A stretch of 64,000 nucleotides of DNA from JABDIP01 sp965237625 (lineage in GTDB: Bacteria; Pseudomonadota; Alphaproteobacteria; DSM-16000; Inquilinaceae), in the NCBI GenBank assembly GCA_965237625.1, contig CBDEGD010000012.1, positions 1 to 64,000 on the forward strand, given 5' to 3'. The first letter of the stretch is position 1. Every line of letters begins with the position of its first letter. The notes under the pieces were generated by a model that saw nothing but the letters and a program-made list of their open reading frames with translations, had not been told where the DNA came from and did not search any database. Shown piece by piece: positions 8,370-16,730 of the stretch. A program made the position numbers and the translations under genes.

Positions 8370-10478
8370 TCAGCGTGCAACGTCCGGCTCAAGGCGAACC
8401 GCGCAGTATTTGTATTCCGGGATCTTGGATTGCGGGTCCAGCGCGGCGTTGGTCAGCAGATTCGCAGCCGCTTCAGCAAAGCAGAAGGGCATGAAAACCG
8501 CACCTGCGGGCAGCCCCGGATCGACCCGGCAGGCGGCGACAATCTCACCCCGGCGGGAAATTACCCGCACCTCATCGCCGATGGTCAGGCCCAGCCGCTG
8601 CAGATCGGCCTCGCCGACATAAAGGCCGGGCTCCGGGTCCGCGGCATCCAGCACTGCACTGCGGCGCGTCATGGCGCCGGTGTGCCAGTGCTCCAAAACG
8701 CGGCCGGTAATGAACACGAACGGGTAGTCTTCATCGGGAAGCTCATCAGGCGTGCCCGGCTCGACCGGCACCAGCTTGGCCAAACCATCGGCCGTCGGGA
8801 AGCGGTCGCCGAACAGCACGTCCCGGCCCGGCTCGTCCTCGCTGGCGCACGGATATTGGCACCAGCCATCGCGCGCCAGCCGCGACCAGGGCACGCCGGC
8901 GATCGCCGGCCACAGCGCCCGCGCCTCTTCCCAGACATCGCCAGGCCCCTCATAGGTCCAGTCGAGGCCGAGGCGGCGGCCAAGTTCCTGGGTGATCCAC
9001 CAATCCTGGCGCGCCTCGCCCGGCGGCGGCGTCACCGGCCGGCTGATCTGGATCTGCCGGTTGGTGTTGGTGAAGCTTCCCGATTTCTCCAGCAACGCCG
9101 CCGCCGGCAACACCACATCGGCATACCAGGCTGTCTCGGTCAGGAAGATGTCCTGCACCACAAGATGATCGAGCTGGGTCAGGGAATTGCGCACATGGTT
9201 GGCGTCGGGATCGCTCATGGCCGGATTTTCGCCAACGAAATAGAGGCCGCGCACGCTGCCATCCGCAGAGCCGTTGATCATCTCGACAATGGTCAGCCCC
9301 GGCGCCTCGGGGACCGGGCTGCCCCAGGCCTCGGCGAAGCGGGCGCGGACCTCCGGCTTGGCCACAAGGCCATATCCCGGCAGGAAATTCGGCAGCAGCG
9401 CCATATCGGAGACGCCCTGCACATTGTTCTGCCCGCGCAGCGGATGAAGCCCGGTTCCCGGCCGGCCCACATGGCCGCAGATCAGCGCCAGGTTGATCAG
9501 GCCGCGGGCGTTGCTTACGCCGTGCACATGCTGGGTGACTCCCATGCCCCAGAAGACCATGGCTGCGCCGGCGCCGGCATAGAGTCGGGCCACGGCGCGG
9601 ATCGTGCCCGCCGGGATTCCGGTTTCCTGTTCGGCCGATTCCGGCGTGCATGCCTTCACGCTTTCCTGGAATTCCGCGAAGCCGGTGGTCCGGTTCTCGA
9701 TGAAGTCGCAATCGTGCAACCCCTCTTCCAACACCACATGCGCCAGCGCGTTGAACAGCGCTATGTCGCTGCCGGGCCGGTGGGTGACGACAATCTCGGC
9801 GTCCTCGGCCATCTCGCTACGCCGCGGATCGATCACGATCATCTTGGCGCCGCGCCGAACCGCACGGCGGAAGAATGAAGCGGCGACCGGATGACTTCGG
9901 GCGGAGTTGGTGCCGACCACCATCAGGACATCGGCATTGTCGCATTGGGTGAATGCGGCGGTGACCCCGCCGGAGCCGATCTGGTCGAACAGCGCCACCA
10001 CCGAGCTGGAATGGCAGAGCCTGGCGCAATGATCGACGGAGTTGGTGCCGAAGCCGGTCCGGATCAGCTTCTGCACCAGATAGGCCTCCTCGTTGGACCC
10101 CTTCGCAGTGCCGAACCCACCCAGAGCCTGCGGCCCCTGCGTGTCCTTGATCTGCCGGAAACCGTCGGCGGCGCGATCCAGGGCCTCCTCCCAGCTCGCC
10201 TCGCGGAACTGCGCCCGGGGATCGGCCGGCGCGACGCCCTTGGTCGCGCCGGCCCGACGGATCAGCGGCGCCGTCAAACGGTCGGGATGATAGATATAGT
10301 CCCAGCCGAACCGGCCCTTGACGCAGAGACGGCCACGATTGGCCGGCCCGTCGATCGCCTCGGCCCAGGCGATGCGGTCACCGCTCAAATGGTAGCGGAT
10401 CTGGCAACCGACCCCGCAATACGGGCACAGGCTGTCGACCGCCCGGCCTTCGCCGCCGGTCTCGCGATCAAGCGGCAT
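8370..10478 (-). CDS. Formate dehydrogenase molybdopterin subunit (Cys type)
   Basis: A 702-residue molybdopterin oxidoreductase of the formate dehydrogenase alpha branch, which oxidises formate to CO2. Domains in order: Fe4S4 domain (CPYCGVGC at residues 18-25 and a fourth Cys in GRLCVKG), Mo-cofactor domain with VDHCARLCHSSSV, where the second Cys is at the position of the catalytic Cys/SeCys, GRPGTGLHPLRGQNNVQGVSD, and a C-terminal dinucleotide-binding domain (FITGRVLEHWHTGAMTRRS to the end). The N-terminal 2Fe-2S/4Fe-4S module fused in NAD-linked FdsA proteins is absent and instead encoded by the preceding gene, which overlaps by 11 bases. No NAD-binding subunits (FdsB/FdsG) are in view. 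No twin-arginine signal, so probably cytoplasmic. Confidence 0.9.
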   Translation of the reverse strand: MPLDRETGGEGRAVDSLCPYCGVGCQIRYHLSGDRIAWAEAIDGPANRGRLCVKGRFGWDYIYHPDRLTAPLIRRAGATKGVAPADPRAQFREASWEEALDRAADGFRQIKDTQGPQALGGFGTAKGSNEEAYLVQKLIRTGFGTNSVDHCARLCHSSSVVALFDQIGSGGVTAAFTQCDNADVLMVVGTNSARSHPVAASFFRRAVRRGAKMIVIDPRRSEMAEDAEIVVTHRPGSDIALFNALAHVVLEEGLHDCDFIENRTTGFAEFQESVKACTPESAEQETGIPAGTIRAVARLYAGAGAAMVFWGMGVTQHVHGVSNARGLINLALICGHVGRPGTGLHPLRGQNNVQGVSDMALLPNFLPGYGLVAKPEVRARFAEAWGSPVPEAPGLTIVEMINGSADGSVRGLYFVGENPAMSDPDANHVRNSLTQLDHLVVQDIFLTETAWYADVVLPAAALLEKSGSFTNTNRQIQISRPVTPPPGEARQDWWITQELGRRLGLDWTYEGPGDVWEEARALWPAIAGVPWSRLARDGWCQYPCASEDEPGRDVLFGDRFPTADGLAKLVPVEPGTPDELPDEDYPFVFITGRVLEHWHTGAMTRRSAVLDAADPEPGLYVGEADLQRLGLTIGDEVRVISRRGEIVAACRVDPGLPAGAVFMPFCFAEAAANLLTNAALDPQSKIPEYKYCAVRLEPDVAR

Positions 10479-11109
10479 CGGCCGCCTCCAACGGATTACG
10501 CAGGGACAGGGCCCCGGTCGGGCAGGCCTGGGCGCAGGAGCCGCAGCTCACGCAGCGGGACGACGCCATCGGGTCGCCGATGTCGAAGACGATGGTGGAT
10601 TCAGCACCACGATGGGCCATGCCAATCACCTCATGGATTTCGATGTCGCGGCAGACCTGAAGGCAACGCAGGCAGCGGATACAGGCGGCAAGGTTCACGG
10701 CGATGCCAGGATTGCTGTCGTCGGGTGGAATCGATTCCGTAGCTGGATAGCGGCTCCCCTCAAGGCCGATTGCGCGCTGCCAGCGTCCGCCCTCGGAGTC
10801 AGGATCGATTTCCGCCTCCGCCAGCAGCAATTCCATCACGCCGCGCCGTGCTGCCCGGGCCCGGCCTGAGTCGGTACTCACCTCCATGTCCGGCTCGGGC
10901 TCGGTGATGCAGCTTGCCGCGAGGTATTCGCGGCCGGCGATTTCCACCATGCAAAGGCGGCAATTGCCGTCCGGACGAAATTCTGGCGCCGTCGAGAGGC
11001 AGAGATGCGGAATTTCGTGGCCCAGCCGCTGGGACACCTGCCAAATGGTCTCGCCGGGCTCGGCGCGGACCGGCGCGCCGTCCAGCATAAACGCGATGCT
11101 TTTTGTCAT
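10468..11109 (-). CDS. Iron-sulfur subunit of formate dehydrogenase (2Fe-2S plus 4Fe-4S)
   Basis: A 213-residue protein matching the N-terminal part of FdsA/NuoG-like polypeptides. Residues 1-80 form a plant-type 2Fe-2S domain (IPHLCLS, DGNCRLCMVE, AASC). Next comes a linker, then two 4Fe-4S motifs, CIRCLRCLQVC around residue 140 and CVSCGSCAQACPTGAL near 185. In the family this module passes electrons between the molybdenum site and a partner such as an NAD-reducing subunit. It overlaps the molybdopterin subunit by 11 bases, consistent with a split FdsA. Ten bases separate it from focA. HoxU of hydrogenases has a similar architecture, but the neighbour makes formate dehydrogenase the better call. 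Confidence 0.88.
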   Translation of the reverse strand: MTKSIAFMLDGAPVRAEPGETIWQVSQRLGHEIPHLCLSTAPEFRPDGNCRLCMVEIAGREYLAASCITEPEPDMEVSTDSGRARAARRGVMELLLAEAEIDPDSEGGRWQRAIGLEGSRYPATESIPPDDSNPGIAVNLAACIRCLRCLQVCRDIEIHEVIGMAHRGAESTIVFDIGDPMASSRCVSCGSCAQACPTGALSLRNPLEAADAA

Positions 11110-11118
11110 GGCCCCGCC

Positions 11119-11976
11119 TCAGCCCGACTTCGCAGGACGCAGATAGACGACCCAGTAGACCAGCGCCACGAAGACGCCGCCGCCGACGATGTTGCCGAGC
11201 GTGACCGGGATCATGTTGGTCAGGAAACCGGCGATATCGATCCCTGGCGCACCGTGCAGCCAACCGATGGTGATCAGGTACATGTTGGCCACCGAATGCT
11301 CGAAGCCGAGCGCCACGAAGGCGGCGATCGGAAAGAGGATCGCCACCACCTTGCCCGGCACCGTATGCGCCGCAAAACAGAGCCAAACGGCCAGGCAAAC
11401 GAGCGTGTTGCAAAGTATGCCGCGGAAGAACGCCTGCAACGGATCCAGCGCCACTTTGCCTTGGGCGATGGCCATCGCCGTCTCTCCCACCGCGCCGCCG
11501 CCCGCGGCCAGCGCGCCGGACCAATGCATCATCAGCGCGGTGCCGACGGAGCCGATCAGGTTGCCGATGAAGACCAAGCCCCAATTTCGCATCAACTGCC
11601 CAAGCCCGACCTTGCGGTCGGCCCAGGCCATGACGATCAGATTGTTGCCGGTGAACAGCTCGGCGCCGCCGACGACGACCAGGATCAGCCCCAGCGAAAA
11701 GGCGATGCCGCCGAGCATGCGGGTCGGGCCATAGCCGAGGCCGCTGCCGGTGACCACCGTGGTGAAGAACATGCCCCCGAAGGCGATGAAGGCGCCGGCC
11801 AGGATGCCCAGCATGACCGTCTGAGTCAGCGGCAGGTTGGCCTTCTTGACGCCGACCTCCTCGACCAGATGGGCGATGCGCGGCGGCGGCACCGCATCCA
11901 GCGGCAGAGGTTCCGGCGCGCGCGCCGGAACCGGCAGTTCGATGGCGCCCGTGCCGATCCTGTTGTCGCCTTCCAC
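11119..11976 (-). CDS. Formate/nitrite transporter family channel
   Basis: A 285-residue FNT-family membrane protein with about six transmembrane helices. Characteristic segments are ILAGAFIAFGGMFFTTV, GAELFTGNNLIVMAWADRKV, WGLVFIGNLIGSV and FFRGILCNTLVCLAVWL; the last carries the conserved LCN that lies in the pore region. FocA and NirC of this family move formate or nitrite with protons. Beside two formate dehydrogenase genes, formate is the natural substrate. I chose the GTG at 11976 because AAAGGAGG at 11982-11989 sits 5 bases before it; the ATG at 11997 would place that site inside the gene. First gene of the formate/hyp cluster, with an FNR/FixK-like box at 12035. Confidence 0.9.
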   Translation of the reverse strand: MEGDNRIGTGAIELPVPARAPEPLPLDAVPPPRIAHLVEEVGVKKANLPLTQTVMLGILAGAFIAFGGMFFTTVVTGSGLGYGPTRMLGGIAFSLGLILVVVGGAELFTGNNLIVMAWADRKVGLGQLMRNWGLVFIGNLIGSVGTALMMHWSGALAAGGGAVGETAMAIAQGKVALDPLQAFFRGILCNTLVCLAVWLCFAAHTVPGKVVAILFPIAAFVALGFEHSVANMYLITIGWLHGAPGIDIAGFLTNMIPVTLGNIVGGGVFVALVYWVVYLRPAKSG

Positions 11977-11981
11977 TATGC

Positions 11982-11989
11982 CCTCCTTT
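11982..11989 (-). promoter_or_regulatory. Ribosome binding site selecting the focA-like GTG start
   Basis: On the minus strand AAAGGAGG is followed after 5 bases by GTG (11976). An in-frame ATG 21 bases further upstream has no comparable site. Confidence 0.6.
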
Positions 11990-12034
11990 ATTGCCATGAC
12001 GCGTACATCATCGCAGCACGGGTTTTCCGCCCCA

Positions 12035-12048
12035 ATGACCTAGGTCAA
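12035..12048 (-). promoter_or_regulatory. FNR/FixK-type box upstream of the formate/hyp cluster
   Basis: Minus-strand reading TTGAC-CTAG-GTCAT, containing the perfect palindrome TGACCTAGGTCA. It matches the FNR/FixK pattern TTGAY-N4-RTCAA except for one base. It lies 58 bases upstream of the focA-like GTG (37 from the ATG at 11997) and overlaps the end of the GST gene. An identical 14-mer occurs at 50701-50714. Oxygen-responsive control of the cluster is inferred. Confidence 0.6.
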
Positions 12049-12729
12049 GATTTCGGCGGCCGGTTGGTGGGTTTTGCCTGGCCAGGCGGCGGCCGGCCTA
12101 TAAGGCATAGGGATGTCCTGCACCTTGTTCGGCACATCATAGCCGCGCCGGACGGCCGGCCGATCGGCGACAGCCCGATACCAGCGCTTGATGTTAGCGA
12201 AATTGTTTAGGTCGACCCCATGCCACCCGAAGCGGGAAACCCAGGGCCAGATCGCGATATCGGCGACGGAGTAGTCGCCGGCGACATACTCGGCCTCGGC
12301 CAACCGGCGGTTCAGAACCCCATGCAGCCGGTCCGCCTCATCGGCGTAGATTTGCTCCGCATAGGGTGATTTGCCCGGATTGAAATGCCGGAAGTGTTGC
12401 GCCCGGCCCAGCATCGGGCCGAGGCCGCTCATTTGCCACGTCAGCCATTGCATCGCCGTCCAATAACCCGCTTCGTCCGCCGGCAGCAGCCGGCCGGTCT
12501 TGCGGGCCAGATAGAGCAGGATGGCGCCGGATTCCATCAAGGCGATCCCGGTCTCACGATCGACGATGGCCGGGATCTTGTTGTTCGGGCTGATCTTCAG
12601 GAATTCCGGGCTGAATCTCTGCTCGCCGGCGATATCGATGGGATGGACCTCATAGGCCAGCCCCAGCTCCTCCAGCATGATCGACACCTTGCGTCCGTTT
12701 GGCGTCGCCCATGTATACAGATCGATCAT
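12040..12729 (-). CDS. Glutathione S-transferase family protein (Ure2p/YfcG-like)
   Basis: A 229-residue cytoplasmic protein with an N-terminal thioredoxin-fold GST domain (MIDLYTWATPNGRKVSIMLE) and the cis-proline region NNKIPAIVDRETG. An all-alpha C-terminal domain follows (WLTWQMSGLGPMLGRAQHF, DYSVADIAIWPWVSRFGW). The TPNGRKVSI start, without a catalytic Tyr or Cys, is typical of the nu/YfcG-YghU class, which includes disulfide-bond reductases. It is followed by the focA gene on the same strand, and its 3' end overlaps an FNR-like box, so the two are likely separate units. The acyl-CoA synthetase gene lies 24 bases upstream and may be co-transcribed. Confidence 0.9.
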   Translation of the reverse strand: MIDLYTWATPNGRKVSIMLEELGLAYEVHPIDIAGEQRFSPEFLKISPNNKIPAIVDRETGIALMESGAILLYLARKTGRLLPADEAGYWTAMQWLTWQMSGLGPMLGRAQHFRHFNPGKSPYAEQIYADEADRLHGVLNRRLAEAEYVAGDYSVADIAIWPWVSRFGWHGVDLNNFANIKRWYRAVADRPAVRRGYDVPNKVQDIPMPYRPAAAWPGKTHQPAAEILT

Positions 12730-12753
12730 ACGGTGACCGGCCGCCCCGTGCGG

Positions 12754-14379
12754 TCAGCCACCAGCGGGCTTATGGGCGGCATAGTCGTCGCGGAGTTTGC
12801 TCTTCAGCACCTTGCCCGTGGCACCCAGGGGAAGCGTCTCGGCGATCACCACATCGTCCGGAATCATCCATTTGGCGACCTTGCCCTCGAAGTACTCCAG
12901 CACCGCCGATTTCTCCGGCGGGTCTCCCGCCGCGACCACGATCAGCAGCGGGCGTTCGCCCCATTTGTCGTCGGCGATCCCGATCACCGCCGCCTGGGCC
13001 ACCTGCGGGTGGCTCATGGCCAGATTCTCCAGCTCGATCGAGCTGATCCACTCGCCGCCGGATTTGATCAGATCCTTGGTGCGGTCGGTGATGCTCATAT
13101 AGCAGTCGGTATCCAAGGTCGCGACGTCGCCGGTGCTGAACCAGCCATCGGCATCGTGCGCATCGGAGGCATCCATCTTGTAATAGCCGCTGCACACCCA
13201 GGGGCCGCGCACCTTGAGCTGGCCGAAGGCCTCGCCGTCATGGGGCATCGGTTTGTTCAATTCATCGACGATCTTCATATCCACGCCGAAGATCGGCCGG
13301 CCCTGCTTGCACTGCACCGCGATGCGGTCATCCGCCGACCAGTCCGCCATCGTCGACTTCAGCACGTTGAGCGTACCCAGCGGGCTCATCTCGGTCATGC
13401 CCCAGGCATGCCGGACCTCGATCCCGTACTCCTCCTGGAAGGCTTCTATCATGGAGCGCGGCGCCGCCGAGCCGCCGACCACCAGTTGACGCAGCGACGG
13501 CACGCTGGTGCCGGTCTCCCTCCAATGATTAAGCAGGCCGAGCCAGACCGTGGGGACGCCGCAGGTCATGGTCACCCCCTCGCCGTTCATCAGCTCCGTC
13601 AGGCTGGCGCCGTCCAATCCAGGTCCGGGCATGACCAGCTTGCTGCCGGCGAGCGGCGCCGCATAAGGGGTCCCCCAGGCATTGACGTGGAACATCGGCA
13701 CCACCGGCAGGATGGCCCCGGTCTCCGACATGCTCATGACATCGGGCAGCGAGATGGCATAGGAGTGCAGCACCGTCGAGCGATGGCTGTACAGCACGCC
13801 CTTCGGATTGCCGGTCGTGCCGGAGGTGTAGCAGAGCGAAGAGGCGGTGTTCTCGTCGAAGGCCGGCCATTCGAAATCGTCGGAATGACCGTTGATCAGA
13901 TCCTCGTAGCACAGCGCGTTGGCGAGCTTGGTTTCCGGCATATGGGCGTGGTCGGTCATGACCACGACCGCCTCGACGGTCGGCAGCTTGTCGATCACCG
14001 CCTCGACCAACGGCAGGAACGTCAGATCGACGAACAGCACCCGATCTTCTGCATGGTTGACGATATAGCCGCATTGGGAGGGATGCAGGCGCGGGTTCAT
14101 GGTGTGGCAGATCGCGCCCATCCCGGAGACCGCGTAGTAGAACTCCAGATGCCGGTGGGTGTTCCAGGCGATCGTGGCGACCCGGTCCCCTTGTTTGATG
14201 CCCATCGCCGCCAAGGCGTTGGCCAGCTGACGGGCCCGCCGGTGGAGGTCGACATAGGTATAGCTGTGGATCGGCCCTTCAACGGTTCGCGTGACCACCT
14301 TCTGGTCGCCGAATACCCGAGCCGCATGGTCGAGTATCGACGAGATCAACAGTGGCGTGTCCATCATCAGACCGCGCAT
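12754..14379 (-). CDS. Medium/long-chain acyl-CoA synthetase (AlkK-like)
   Basis: A 541-residue AMP-forming acyl-CoA ligase, activating fatty acids with ATP and CoA. Motifs: SLCYTSGTTGNPKGVLYSHR (P-loop-like A3), PMFHVNAWGTPYAAPLAGSK, HAWGMTEMSPLGT (A5), DGWFSTGDVATLD (A7), DRTKDLIKSGGEWISSIELE (A8) and a C-terminal PLGATGKVLKSKLRDDY carrying the catalytic lysine. The FHVNAWG and SGGEWIS features point to the AlkK-like group of medium- to long-chain fatty acyl-CoA ligases. Start ATG 14379 is supported by GGGGAGG five bases upstream. A GST gene follows in the same direction after 24 bases. Exact chain length is unknown. Confidence 0.9.
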   Translation of the reverse strand: MRGLMMDTPLLISSILDHAARVFGDQKVVTRTVEGPIHSYTYVDLHRRARQLANALAAMGIKQGDRVATIAWNTHRHLEFYYAVSGMGAICHTMNPRLHPSQCGYIVNHAEDRVLFVDLTFLPLVEAVIDKLPTVEAVVVMTDHAHMPETKLANALCYEDLINGHSDDFEWPAFDENTASSLCYTSGTTGNPKGVLYSHRSTVLHSYAISLPDVMSMSETGAILPVVPMFHVNAWGTPYAAPLAGSKLVMPGPGLDGASLTELMNGEGVTMTCGVPTVWLGLLNHWRETGTSVPSLRQLVVGGSAAPRSMIEAFQEEYGIEVRHAWGMTEMSPLGTLNVLKSTMADWSADDRIAVQCKQGRPIFGVDMKIVDELNKPMPHDGEAFGQLKVRGPWVCSGYYKMDASDAHDADGWFSTGDVATLDTDCYMSITDRTKDLIKSGGEWISSIELENLAMSHPQVAQAAVIGIADDKWGERPLLIVVAAGDPPEKSAVLEYFEGKVAKWMIPDDVVIAETLPLGATGKVLKSKLRDDYAAHKPAGG

Positions 14380-14880
14380 CGTGCCTCCCCTTCAGTCTGT
14401 TTGCCGGCGTCATGGCCGGTCCAAGCCAGCCGCCTTTGTAGTGCCTGGAACCGTACGCCGCGGCACGCCACCATTTCAACCGCCTCCGCGGTCGCATGGC
14501 CGTCTTCGCAATGGCGCCACATGGAGGGTTGACCGGACTGCCCGAACCGATGGACACTCCAAAAAGTTGTGGTCGGGTCGATGAAGCATCGATTGATAGG
14601 GCACGACCTTGCGCCGATGCGAGTTGGCCGGTCTCCTGCTCTTGCCATGGTGGTAATCGCCGACGCATACTGAGGAGCGCGACTTGTCCTGCGACCCTGA
14701 AGGGGCATAAACCTGCGAAGGAAACCGCGTCGAAGGTCCATCGACAAACCGCACATCAAACGCATGGCCGATGACACGTCATGGTGGCCGGTCATCACGG
14801 CTCTGCGTGAATCACTTATCAGGCACCTTCCCACCCGCTACGAGGGCAGATGAGGTGCCCCCTTGGAGTTCGTTTCGTAG
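14380..14880. other. Intergenic region, no gene seen
   Basis: Five hundred bases between the divergent acyl-CoA synthetase and cold-shock genes. Open frames exist on both strands, but none has a ribosome site with protein-like composition or a recognisable product. The part near 14820-14880 may be the long 5' leader common in cold-shock mRNAs, though no specific structure could be shown. Confidence 0.4.
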
Positions 14881-15399
14881 ATGATGAACCGGAGAAACTT
14901 CCAAAACCCGGAGCCGTCCCGCCGCGATATCAGCGCCGTCGTAAAATGGTTCAACCGCGCCAAGGGATTTGGCTTCGTTCAGCCCAGCGATGGCTCACCC
15001 GACGCCTTCCTTCATGTTTCGGTACTCGAACAGCTCGGCCGCAGTGAGTTGGATGAAGGCACGACGATTACCTGTGACATCTCCGATGGTCACAAGGGTC
15101 CGCAGGTCGCTGAGATCCACAATGTCGACGAGTCGACCGCCTCACCATCAGCACCCTCCTATGGTGAACCACGTACAACGGGCGGATTCACCGAGGAGTT
15201 CGAGGGCACGGTGAAGTTCTTCAATGTCGAGAAGGGCTTCGGCTTCATCAAGCCCGACGATGGCGGACGCGACGTCTTCATCTCGGCGCGCACCTTGGAA
15301 CGCGCAGGCCTCACCATGCTCGAAGCGAATCAGCGGGTCCGCGTTGGCACCCGCATGGGCCTCAAAGGGCCGATGGCCGAAAGCGTTTCGCTGGTCTAA
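14881..15399 (+). CDS. Double cold-shock domain protein
   Basis: A 172-residue protein with two cold-shock domains, each an OB fold that binds single-stranded RNA or DNA. Domain one, about residues 18-80, has VVKWFNRAKGFGFVQP (RNP1) and DAFLHVS (RNP2). Domain two, about 105-172, has GTVKFFNVEKGFGFIKP and DVFISARTLE. A linker rich in Ser, Thr and Pro joins them. Tandem CSD proteins of this size are common in alphaproteobacteria, unlike the 70-residue single-domain CspA type. The start could be either of two adjacent ATGs (14881 or 14884). A terminator follows at 15406. It probably acts as an RNA chaperone; any cold induction is not visible in the sequence. Confidence 0.92.
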   Translation: MMNRRNFQNPEPSRRDISAVVKWFNRAKGFGFVQPSDGSPDAFLHVSVLEQLGRSELDEGTTITCDISDGHKGPQVAEIHNVDESTASPSAPSYGEPRTTGGFTEEFEGTVKFFNVEKGFGFIKPDDGGRDVFISARTLERAGLTMLEANQRVRVGTRMGLKGPMAESVSLV

Positions 15400-15405
15400 T
15401 CAGCG

Positions 15406-15447
15406 GCCCCCGCCCCATTTTCCGCGCCCGGCGGGGGCGCCTGCTTT
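15406..15447 (+). terminator. Rho-independent terminator of the cold-shock gene
   Basis: GCCCCCGCC at 15406-15414 pairs with GGCGGGGGC at 15430-15438 and is followed by a short CTTTT run. It begins six bases after the cold-shock stop codon. Confidence 0.65.
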
Positions 15448-15875
15448 TCCAATCCGACATCCCCGCTGTTCTGCGGCAGGTCACTTCTGCTGCATTGGAT
15501 CGATTGCCACCGTAACGGTGATTCGCGACGCCCGGTCGCTACTGTTCCGCCCACCCCGTATTGGCATTTTCTTACGCGGAGTTCGGCGATCTCGTTCGAA
15601 TCAAACCCAAATCGCTATGCGGTCGACACCCCGGTCGATTGCGTGGACAGTGCGCATATCGACTCTGCCGGCCTTCGCCGACTCCAAATCCCCGCCAAGA
15701 GCTCCATGATTCTAAAAGAAAATTCACGATTCACGTCATTTTTCGAGATTTTTGCGATATGGCAATCAATCGTTTGTAGCGTGCTGACGCCAGACCGGCC
15801 ACCGGACCACTATGGTTTACAGTTCGGTAAGGCTTTGCCTGCATAGTTTTGGTTACCGTCGCGGAACGATCATTG
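15448..15875 (+). other. Intergenic region upstream of the TadD-like gene
   Basis: No gene is supported. Around 15710-15780 the sequence becomes AT-rich (AAAAGAAAATTCACG, then TTTTTCGAGATTTTTGCG) compared with its surroundings and is a plausible promoter region for the lipoprotein gene. No clear -35/-10 pair was assigned. Confidence 0.35.
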
Positions 15876-16730
15876 ATGAAGCCACGATTCTCAAAAACTG
15901 TATCGGTTGCGATCGCGCTTGGCTGCACCGCCCTTGCCGGCTGTGGGAACCCGCCAGGATTCGATGTCCCGAATGCAAACTTTCAGTCCACCAGCGGACA
16001 GCTGGTGGCTGACGACAATTCTATTGAGACGTTGGTGCGCATGGGCGACTTCACCATGTCGCGTGGCCAGATCCCCGCCGCGATATCACTGTACCGCCGC
16101 GCCCACTCGGCCGCGCCACACAGGGTTCTCCCGCTGGAGAAGCTGGGTCGGGCGTTGGCTACCATCGGCTCCCATGACGAGGCTGCCGGCGCTTTCCGAT
16201 CCCTACTGACGATCGATCCCGTGAACCCGATCGGGCTGCGTGGACTAGGCAACGCCTATCTGGCGCTGAACGAGCCCGATCTGGCGCTTCCGAACCTTGA
16301 AGCAGCGGTGGCCGTCCGCGACGATGCCGCCAGCTACAGCAGCCTCGGTGTCGCTTTGGACATGGCCGGCCGTCACCGGGACGCCCTTGACGCCTATGAG
16401 AACGCGCTCGAACTGGCGCCGGGCGACCTGGACGTCGCAACCAACATGGCGATCTCCCTTTCTCTGAGCGATCGTCATGACGAAGCGGTTCAGCTGATGC
16501 GCCGCACCGCCAGTTCGCCGACCGCCACGGTGCGGCACCGCCAGAATCTGGCGATGATCTATGGTCTGGCGAACCGGACGGACGATGCCCGGGCCACCGC
16601 CCGGATCGACATGGATGAGCGGAATGTCGAGCGCAGCCTTGCGTATTACGCCATGCTTCAACGCATCGAAGACAGCCGCCGACGCGCCGCGGCGATCGGT
16701 GACAGCAGCGGTGCTCGAGTAGAGCCGTAG
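15876..16730 (+). CDS. tadD: TPR lipoprotein, TadD-like
   Basis: A 284-residue lipoprotein with a signal peptide ending in the lipobox LAGC (Cys near residue 23), followed by tetratricopeptide repeats: AAISLYRRAHSAAPHRVLPL, EAAGAFRSLLTIDPVNPIGL, LALPNLEAAVAVRD and DALDAYENALELAPGDLDVA. This fits TadD, the outer-membrane pilotin-like TPR lipoprotein of Flp pilus systems. I start at the ATG at 15876, preceded by GGAACG, since the frame's upstream start at 15849 would bury the signal peptide. It lies near the tad operon but on the opposite strand, convergent with tadC, with a foldback element between. Assignment to Tad rests on fold plus neighbourhood. Confidence 0.75.
   Translation: MKPRFSKTVSVAIALGCTALAGCGNPPGFDVPNANFQSTSGQLVADDNSIETLVRMGDFTMSRGQIPAAISLYRRAHSAAPHRVLPLEKLGRALATIGSHDEAAGAFRSLLTIDPVNPIGLRGLGNAYLALNEPDLALPNLEAAVAVRDDAASYSSLGVALDMAGRHRDALDAYENALELAPGDLDVATNMAISLSLSDRHDEAVQLMRRTASSPTATVRHRQNLAMIYGLANRTDDARATARIDMDERNVERSLAYYAMLQRIEDSRRRAAAIGDSSGARVEP

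Noticed and set aside
11189..11734. Plus-strand frames opposite the formate channel gene
   Set aside because: Shadow frames of the FNT gene, which has clear transmembrane and family motifs on the minus strand.
12385..14532. A 715-codon open frame on the plus strand opposite the acyl-CoA synthetase
   Set aside because: Antisense frame of a high-GC gene with full motifs on the minus strand; the frame is rich in His, Arg and Gln and has no recognisable domain.
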